Source of the DNA: Bacteroides sp.
GTDB lineage: Bacteria; Bacillota; Clostridia; Oscillospirales; Acutalibacteraceae
Assembly: GCA_023665085.1 (NCBI GenBank)
Contig: JAMPEQ010000011.1
Location: 1 to 64,000, forward strand
DNA length: 64,000 nt
Direction: 5' to 3'
In this document: positions 58,740 to 64,000 of the stretch, piece by piece
Layout of the letters: each line of letters starts with the position of its first letter
Numbering within the stretch: position 1 is the stretch's first letter
The notes under the pieces: generated by a model
The model's input: only the letters and a program-made list of their open reading frames with translations
What the model was told of the DNA's origin: nothing
Database searches by the model: none
Program-made: the position numbers and the translations under genes

Positions 58740-58883
58740 ATGACAGATGATAACTGGCAGCAGTTTTGCCAAACAGGCAGTATTTATGATTATTTGGCAT
58801 ACAAGGAAAATGAAAAGGTGACAGAGGATGAAATCCACAACCAAGGGATTAGTAATCAGAGAGCAGACAATAGGGGAGAGTGA
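58740..58883 (+). CDS. yqzL: YqzL-like small protein between era and recO
   Basis: This 47-aa frame starts at ATG 58740 after GGTGAT (58731-58736) and ends at TGA 58881-58883. Its start, MTDDNWQQFCQTGSIYDYL, matches the YqzL pattern of a Trp then an xxFxxTGxIxxYL stretch and a short KE segment. YqzL genes lie between era and recO in many Firmicutes; the role is unknown. It overlaps recO by 56 bases in another frame, and the recO binding site lies within it. Its length is below common gene-calling limits. Confidence 0.75.
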   Translation: MTDDNWQQFCQTGSIYDYLAYKENEKVTEDEIHNQGISNQRADNRGE

Positions 58884-59562
58884 CCGTTTAGTTACTCTCC
58901 TTACTGCTGATTATGGTCTTGTAAGAGCCTTTGTAAGAGGTGCAAAACAGATGAAAAGCCGACTTGCTTCTTCTACCTCACTTTTTGCTTATTCAAATTT
59001 TTCAATTTATCGGGGCAAAGATGCTTTTGTTGTTGACAATGCCGTTCCGATAGAGGTGTTTTTTGATTTGAGAAAAGATATTGTAAGGCTGAGCCTTGCA
59101 CAGTATTTTGCTCAGCTTGCTTTTGAATTGGGTGAAGAAGAGCATCCGTCACCTGAAATGCTTTCGGTTATGCTTAATTCTCTTCATCTGCTTTGTAACA
59201 GCAATAAGGATTGCAGAATTATAAAAACTGCAGTAGAGTTCAGACTGTTGTCACTGGGGGGATATATGCCAAGTATTCTTGCTTGTGCCTCCTGCAGTAC
59301 ATATGAAACCGATTTAATGTTTTTTGATACTCTGGACGGATGTATATATTGTGAAAACTGCGGTAAAGCAGGAGCAGTTGCATGTCCTAAAAATGTTATA
59401 ACCGCAATAAGATTTATTTGCCTTACAGAGCCTAAAAAAATTTTTTCTTTTTCTCTCAGTGATGAAAATCTTAATCTGTTGTCATCAATCAGTGAAAAAT
59501 ATTTAATTTCAAGAATACAAAAAAATTTACAGACATTGGCTTTTTATAAAAGCCTCATTTGA
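58828..59562 (+). CDS. recO: DNA repair protein RecO
   Basis: This 244-aa protein loads RecA onto SSB-coated DNA with RecR and RecF. The N-terminal OB fold opens KGLVIREQTIGESDRLVTLL (about 6-25), and a zinc finger is formed by Cys153, Cys156, Cys172 and Cys175. The start ATG 58828 lies seven bases after AAAGGTGA. It follows era after the small yqzL gene. Confidence 0.96.
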   Translation: MKSTTKGLVIREQTIGESDRLVTLLTADYGLVRAFVRGAKQMKSRLASSTSLFAYSNFSIYRGKDAFVVDNAVPIEVFFDLRKDIVRLSLAQYFAQLAFELGEEEHPSPEMLSVMLNSLHLLCNSNKDCRIIKTAVEFRLLSLGGYMPSILACASCSTYETDLMFFDTLDGCIYCENCGKAGAVACPKNVITAIRFICLTEPKKIFSFSLSDENLNLLSSISEKYLISRIQKNLQTLAFYKSLI

Positions 59563-59589
59563 TATTGACAGAATATTTAGGAAATAGTT

Positions 59590-61965
59590 ATGGACAAAAA
59601 TTTTAAAACATTAGAGCTTGATGTAATTTTAAACAAGCTTGCTGATGAGTGTACCTGTGAGGACGCCAAGGAGATGGCATTGGCACTTAAGCCTGACAGT
59701 GATATGGCAGGAGTTGAACTTCTTCTTAGTCAGACTGAAGATGCCTTTTCTCTGCTGGCAAGATTTGGTGCACCTTCATTTTCCGGACTGAAAAATGTAA
59801 ATAATCCTTTGCACAGAGCTGCAGCAGGCGGTTCTCTTAATCCGTCAGAGCTTTTGGATATAGGGTATTGTCTGCGCTCTATGCGTGCTCTTAATGACTG
59901 GTATGGTCATTGCAGCGGTATTCGAACAAAACTTGATGTTTTCTTTGAGGGTGTAACGGTTAATAAATATCTGGAAAATAAAATTTTCTCATGCATAATA
60001 AGTCCTGAGGAGATTTCGGATAAAGCAAGCGAAGAACTATCAAATATCCGTAAAAAAATAAGGATAAAGGAAAACTCTATCCGTGAAAAGCTTGATGCAA
60101 TGATACATTCCTCCCATTATCAGCAATATTTGCAGGAGGCCATTGTTACCCAGCGTAACGGCCGCTTTGTTGTGCCTGTAAAGGCTGAACACAGAAGCAG
60201 TATTCCTGGTCTTGTTCATGATACCTCTTCAACAGGCGCAACTGTTTTTGTTGAGCCGTCAACAGTTGTGGAGGCAAATAACGATATAAAAGTTCTTCAG
60301 GGCAGAGAACGAGATGAAATTATGCGAATTCTTTTTGAGCTTTCTGCAGAAGCAGGAGAGTTTGCAGAGGCAATCAAGCATTCATTTGACAGTGCTGTAA
60401 TGCTTAATCTTATTTTTGCAAAGGCACATCTTGCTTATAAGATGAAAGCCAGCAAGCCTATACTTAATAATGAGGGCGTAATCTATCTGAAAAAAGCGAG
60501 ACATCCGCTGATAGATCCTAAAAAGGTTGTGCCGACAGATATTGCCCTTGGAATCGAATATGATACTCTTGTAATAACAGGACCTAACACTGGCGGTAAA
60601 ACCGTTTCGTTAAAAACGCTGGGCCTTCTTACTGCTATGACAATGTGCGGACTTCTTATACCTGTTTCGGATATGTCAAGAATTTCCGTGTTTGATAAAA
60701 TTCTTGTTGATATAGGTGACGAGCAAAGCATAGCGCAGTCCCTGTCAACCTTTTCATCACATATGGTAAATATCATTGATATAATGAATAAGGCGGACGG
60801 AAAAACACTTGCTCTTATTGATGAGCTGGGTGCAGGTACAGATCCTATTGAGGGAGCTGCTCTTGCAGTATCAATAATAGAGGATTTAAGACAAAAAGGT
60901 GCGGTTATTGCCGCAACAACCCATTATGCTGAGCTTAAGGCTTATGCACTTGAAACAGAGGGTGTAAGCAACGGCTGCTGTGAGTTTGATGTAGAAACTC
61001 TCAGACCTACCTACAGGCTTCTAATCGGTGTTCCGGGAAGATCAAATGCTTTTGCAATATCTCAGCATCTGGGCATGGATGAAAAAGTTGTCGAAAATGC
61101 CAAGAATATTGTTGGCTCTGATAACAGAAGCTTTGAGGCAGTTCTTGAAAAGCTTGAGCAATCACGTCAGGCACTGGAGGATGAAAGAAAAATTGCCGAG
61201 GAAATGACAGCCAAGGCAAAAAGAATAGAAGCTAAGGCTAAAGAAGAAAAGGATAAGATAGAAACTCTCAAAAAAAGAGAGCTTGATAAAGCAAAAAAAG
61301 AAGCTGAAAAGCTGATTGAATCGGCAAAAAGAAAGTCGGGAGAATTTCTTCTTGAGCTTGAAAAGCTGAAAAAAGAGCAGAATGAATCCAATGCTACGGA
61401 AATTGCAAGAAAAACCAGACGAGCAGTGAAATCGCAGATGGGCGAAATGGAGGATTTAATCAATCCTGCACAGCTTGCAGAAAACTGGGATTACGATTAT
61501 AAACTACCCAGAGAGCTAGTGACTGGTGACAGAGTAGTTATTCGAAATATCGGCGAGGGTGAGGTTGTTGAGGTTGACAAAAATAAACTTCTCGTAAAGT
61601 CGGGAATGCTGAAAACAAGGGTTAAGCTGTCCGATGTGGTATTGCTTGATAAGCCCAAAGAAAAGTCTAAATCCACTCCGCGTCACAATGTTTACCGAAC
61701 TTCATCTAGAGCAGATGCAGATGTTAAAACAGAAATTGATTTAAGGGGCGAAACTGTTGATGAAGCTATCGGTGAGCTTAGCTTGTTTATTGATAAATGT
61801 GTTCTTAATAATATAGAAGAAATACGAATTATTCATGGTAAAGGCACAGGTGCTTTGCGTTCGGCGGTTACCGATTATCTCAGAACTCATCCAAATATCA
61901 GTGAGTACCGCCTTGGAAAATACGGTGAGGGTGAAAACGGTGTAACAATTGCAAAGGTTAAGTAG
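59590..61965 (+). CDS. mutS2: MutS2 endonuclease/ATPase
   Basis: This 791-aa protein has the MutS-type core without the mismatch-recognition domain, Walker A TGPNTGGKT at about 330-338, a conserved LIDELGAGTDP Walker B near 411, a coiled-coil stretch (about 515-620) and a C-terminal Smr nuclease domain (about 717-791) with DLRGETVDEA and RIIHGKGTGAL. It acts in suppression of recombination and, in Firmicutes, in rescue of collided ribosomes. It starts 27 bases after recO. Confidence 0.97.
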   Translation: MDKNFKTLELDVILNKLADECTCEDAKEMALALKPDSDMAGVELLLSQTEDAFSLLARFGAPSFSGLKNVNNPLHRAAAGGSLNPSELLDIGYCLRSMRALNDWYGHCSGIRTKLDVFFEGVTVNKYLENKIFSCIISPEEISDKASEELSNIRKKIRIKENSIREKLDAMIHSSHYQQYLQEAIVTQRNGRFVVPVKAEHRSSIPGLVHDTSSTGATVFVEPSTVVEANNDIKVLQGRERDEIMRILFELSAEAGEFAEAIKHSFDSAVMLNLIFAKAHLAYKMKASKPILNNEGVIYLKKARHPLIDPKKVVPTDIALGIEYDTLVITGPNTGGKTVSLKTLGLLTAMTMCGLLIPVSDMSRISVFDKILVDIGDEQSIAQSLSTFSSHMVNIIDIMNKADGKTLALIDELGAGTDPIEGAALAVSIIEDLRQKGAVIAATTHYAELKAYALETEGVSNGCCEFDVETLRPTYRLLIGVPGRSNAFAISQHLGMDEKVVENAKNIVGSDNRSFEAVLEKLEQSRQALEDERKIAEEMTAKAKRIEAKAKEEKDKIETLKKRELDKAKKEAEKLIESAKRKSGEFLLELEKLKKEQNESNATEIARKTRRAVKSQMGEMEDLINPAQLAENWDYDYKLPRELVTGDRVVIRNIGEGEVVEVDKNKLLVKSGMLKTRVKLSDVVLLDKPKEKSKSTPRHNVYRTSSRADADVKTEIDLRGETVDEAIGELSLFIDKCVLNNIEEIRIIHGKGTGALRSAVTDYLRTHPNISEYRLGKYGEGENGVTIAKVK

Positions 61966-61982
61966 TTTTTTTGAAAATATAC

Positions 61983-62013
61983 TTGACTGTAAACCTTGTT
62001 GATAGTTTAACAT
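61983..62013 (+). promoter_or_regulatory. MerR-type promoter with 19-base spacer
   Basis: TTGACT (61983-61988) and TAACAT (62008-62013) are separated by 19 bases, longer than the sigma-A optimum and typical of MerR-activated promoters. Within the spacer TAAAC (61990-61994) mirrors GTTTA (62005-62009), a dyad where MerR proteins bind. It precedes the merR gene itself. Confidence 0.65.
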
Positions 62014-62083
62014 AGCATTAATCTTAGTGCAGAAAGGCAGCCAAACTTTATATTGTTCGATTGTTGTTTGGCAGGGGAATTTT

Positions 62084-62869
62084 ATGAATATTCAAGAGCT
62101 TGAAAAAATGTTGAACACTACAAGAGCAAATATCAGATTTTATGAAAAGCAGGGACTTATTAACCCAAACAGAAAAGAAAACGGTTACAGGGATTACAGT
62201 GAAAATGATATCAGGCAGTTAAAGAAAATTATTGTTTTCAGAAAATTGGGTGTTCCCATTGCTGAAATCAAAAAAGTTCTTGATGGAGAGCTTTCTGTTG
62301 ATTTCGCAGTTGAGAAAAATATTGCTGTTCTTGAAAAACAGCTTAACGAGCTAAACGGAGCATTAAAAATATCTAACTGCCTAAAGAAAGAGTTGGCTGA
62401 TAACGGCAGTTTTGATGAAGAAAAATATTTTGAGCTTATTAATTATAACGAAGAACAAGGCGATAGATTTATTGATATACTTAAAGATTATAAGGAACAA
62501 GAGCTTGGAACTTTTATTGATGGCTTGAAATATTATTTCGGAACAGATTTATCAAAGGTTTTATTAAAATGGGGCTTATCAGGTGTAATTACAGCAGTTT
62601 TACTGATACTGCTGATTCGAGGTATTATAGCTTCTTGCGTGACACATACCGATACATTTGTACATAGCTTTTTCAGTCCTTTTATTACAATAGGTATCGG
62701 CTTTGCAGTCAGCTTTTTTATTTATTATCTGGCTCGTAAAGATACAAAGCTTTCTAGAATACTGATTAATATAATTTTTATTTTAGTGGTTTTAACGATT
62801 TTTGCTGTTGTACTGCTTGTTTTGATAGTTATTATACTTGCTGTTAAATCAAAAACAGCAGGTGCTTAA
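62084..62869 (+). CDS. MerR family regulator with C-terminal membrane domain
   Basis: This 261-aa protein has a MerR HTH at the N-terminus (about 1-70: IQELEKMLNTTRANIRFYEK, then NGYRDYSENDIRQLKKI), a coiled-coil dimer helix (about 80-115), a linker, and three hydrophobic helices (about 164-187, 195-216, 225-255). A MerR protein tied to the membrane is unusual and suggests sensing of a membrane or outside signal. The start is ATG 62084 after AGGGGAA; the frame runs to 62027. No terminator was seen between mutS2 and its own promoter. Confidence 0.88.
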   Translation: MNIQELEKMLNTTRANIRFYEKQGLINPNRKENGYRDYSENDIRQLKKIIVFRKLGVPIAEIKKVLDGELSVDFAVEKNIAVLEKQLNELNGALKISNCLKKELADNGSFDEEKYFELINYNEEQGDRFIDILKDYKEQELGTFIDGLKYYFGTDLSKVLLKWGLSGVITAVLLILLIRGIIASCVTHTDTFVHSFFSPFITIGIGFAVSFFIYYLARKDTKLSRILINIIFILVVLTIFAVVLLVLIVIILAVKSKTAGA

Positions 62870-62902
62870 TGTTACAATTTAATGGTGTTGAAAGAGAAGT
62901 TT

Positions 62903-63613
62903 ATGAAAAATAAAAAATCTACAGTTGTATTTGCTGTAAAAAAATCACTTCCTGTGCTGTTTGGATATTTATTTTTAGGTTCAGCATTCGGAATTATGCT
63001 ATATGAGGCAGGGTATAACTGGATTTGGTCAATATTTATTTCAGTTGTTGTCTATGCAGGATCAGGGCAGTTTCTGCTTGTTGATTTACTTTCTTCGGGA
63101 GCTTCCGCAGCCACAACTGCAATTATGACGCTGTTTATAAATTCACGTCATATGTTTTATGGGCTCAGTTATATAGAGAAATTTAAAAAAGGCGGATGGC
63201 GCTATCCTTTTATGATATTTTCTCTTACAGATGAAACGTATTCGGTTAATACGTCATTTTCAACTGTTCCTGATGATGTTGATGAAGCAAAGGCGAGGTA
63301 TCTCATAGGTTTATTTGACCATATTTACTGGATATTAGGATCAATTATTGGAGCTCTGGCAGGTCAGAATATCCCGATTGATTTTACAGGAATTGAATTT
63401 TCCATGACAGCTATTTTTGTTGTTGTGTTTATTGATCTTATGATTGAACAAAAGGGCAGACGCAGACTTGTAGGTCTTTTAGGTATAATAAGTGCTGTTT
63501 TATGCCTTGTGATATTTGGTATGGAGAATTTTCTTCTGCCGAGTCTTGTTTTAACTGTTGCTGTTTTGTCAGCAGGTAAGAGCTATTTCAGCAAAAATAA
63601 GGAGGTAATGTGA
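62903..63613 (+). CDS. azlC: AzlC family branched-chain amino acid exporter subunit
   Basis: This 236-aa protein has about six to seven membrane helices and the AzlC motifs PVLFGYLFLGSAFGIM and the middle FINSRHMFYGLSY. With AzlD it exports branched-chain amino acids or analogues such as azaleucine. The start is placed at ATG 62903 after AAAGAGAAG; ATG 62882 is possible. It is 33 bases after the merR gene and may be part of its regulon. Confidence 0.92.
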   Translation: MKNKKSTVVFAVKKSLPVLFGYLFLGSAFGIMLYEAGYNWIWSIFISVVVYAGSGQFLLVDLLSSGASAATTAIMTLFINSRHMFYGLSYIEKFKKGGWRYPFMIFSLTDETYSVNTSFSTVPDDVDEAKARYLIGLFDHIYWILGSIIGALAGQNIPIDFTGIEFSMTAIFVVVFIDLMIEQKGRRRLVGLLGIISAVLCLVIFGMENFLLPSLVLTVAVLSAGKSYFSKNKEVM

Positions 63614-63614
63614 T

Positions 63615-63950
63615 ATGCCTCTTTCCATAAAACAGACTTTGATTTTAATACTTGTTGCTGCAGTATGTACCTTTGCAACAAGAGCTTTTCCTTTCGTATT
63701 ATTCAGCGGTAAAAAGGAAGTGCCTGAATTTGTAAAATACCTTGGTGACATTCTTCCGGTTGCTATTATAGGTGTACTGATTGTTTATTGTCTTAAGGAT
63801 TTTGCAATGGGAGATAAAAATATTATTTTACCCCAGCTTATTGCAGTGGCAGTAACAGCTATTTTGCATATATGGAAGAGAAATACTCTTTTGAGTATTG
63901 CGGCGGGAACAATCGGATATATGCTGTTAATTAATTTTGTGTTTGTCTAA
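63615..63950 (+). CDS. azlD: AzlD family branched-chain amino acid exporter small subunit
   Basis: This 111-aa protein has four membrane helices and the AzlD pattern, including FATRAFPFVLFSGKK near residue 20 and a middle ILPVAIIGVLIVYCL. It is the partner of AzlC. ATG 63615 follows AAGGAGG within the end of azlC, with the genes one base apart. Its stop is at 63948-63950; the last 50 bases of the window are A+T-rich and show no gene. Confidence 0.93.
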   Translation: MPLSIKQTLILILVAAVCTFATRAFPFVLFSGKKEVPEFVKYLGDILPVAIIGVLIVYCLKDFAMGDKNIILPQLIAVAVTAILHIWKRNTLLSIAAGTIGYMLLINFVFV

Positions 63951-64000
63951 TTTATACAAATAATGGATAAATATTTTTATAGTAATGTTTATTGAAATAA

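Overview
The window looks like a low-GC, Gram-positive, anaerobic spore former of the Clostridia, most like the gut Oscillospiraceae/Ruminococcus group. The basis is A+T-rich sequence, strong AGGAGG ribosome binding sites, frequent TTG/GTG starts, sigma-A promoters (TTGACA/TATAAT), the spore-coat genes cotJA and cotJB, yqzL between era and recO, a rpoB-rpoC-rpsL-rpsG-fusA-tuf block, and ECF, GPH and AGCS transporters. No rRNA, tRNA or CRISPR array was seen. The assignment is inferred from gene content only.

Layout. Positions 1 to about 4100 carry the right part of an integrative mobilizable element: a candidate oriT, mobC, a MobP-type relaxase, an 87-aa unknown and a large serine recombinase. 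It abuts cotJB at the place where cotJC normally lies. From 4161 to 8244 are cotJBA (minus), a solitary mazF, and a dut / DMT exporter / GH51 arabinofuranosidase cluster. From 8308 to 18204, mostly minus strand, are a secreted glucosaminidase with fibronectin III domains, an XRE regulator (plus), an AGCS amino-acid symporter, the nagB-metG-tatD operon, and a peptide-binding lipoprotein with a VanZ-like protein. From 18569 to 30760 is the core transcription/translation block: rpoB, rpoC, rpsL, rpsG, fusA, tuf. 

From 30906 to 39931 are a HAD hydrolase, a DUF2804 protein, RecD2, and an operon that runs from an MreB-like actin through a corrinoid adenosyltransferase into a complete ECF transporter (T, fused A-A, S), best read as vitamin B12 uptake and activation. 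It ends in a terminator followed by 35 consecutive T. From 40026 to 50559 are a DUF2975/XRE/DUF4173 membrane module, a membrane DnaJ plus zinc-ribbon pair, a PAP2 phosphatase, a GPH sugar symporter, and a PadR-controlled cassette of three membrane proteins whose first and last members share an N-terminal prefix domain. From 50625 to 55382 (minus) are an FkbM methyltransferase, a TauE anion exporter, a Cys-type sulfatase and a second GPH symporter, consistent with sulfated-sugar use. From 55534 to 61965 is the corC-phoH-ybeY-era-yqzL-recO-mutS2 housekeeping run. The window ends with a membrane-anchored MerR protein and azlCD.

The best candidates for undescribed biology are the PadR cassette (47039-50611), the DUF2975/XRE/DUF4173 module, the membrane-tethered MerR with its 19-bp-spacer promoter, and the element junction at cotJAB. 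Several starts were moved from the longest open frame to the codon that follows a good ribosome binding site.
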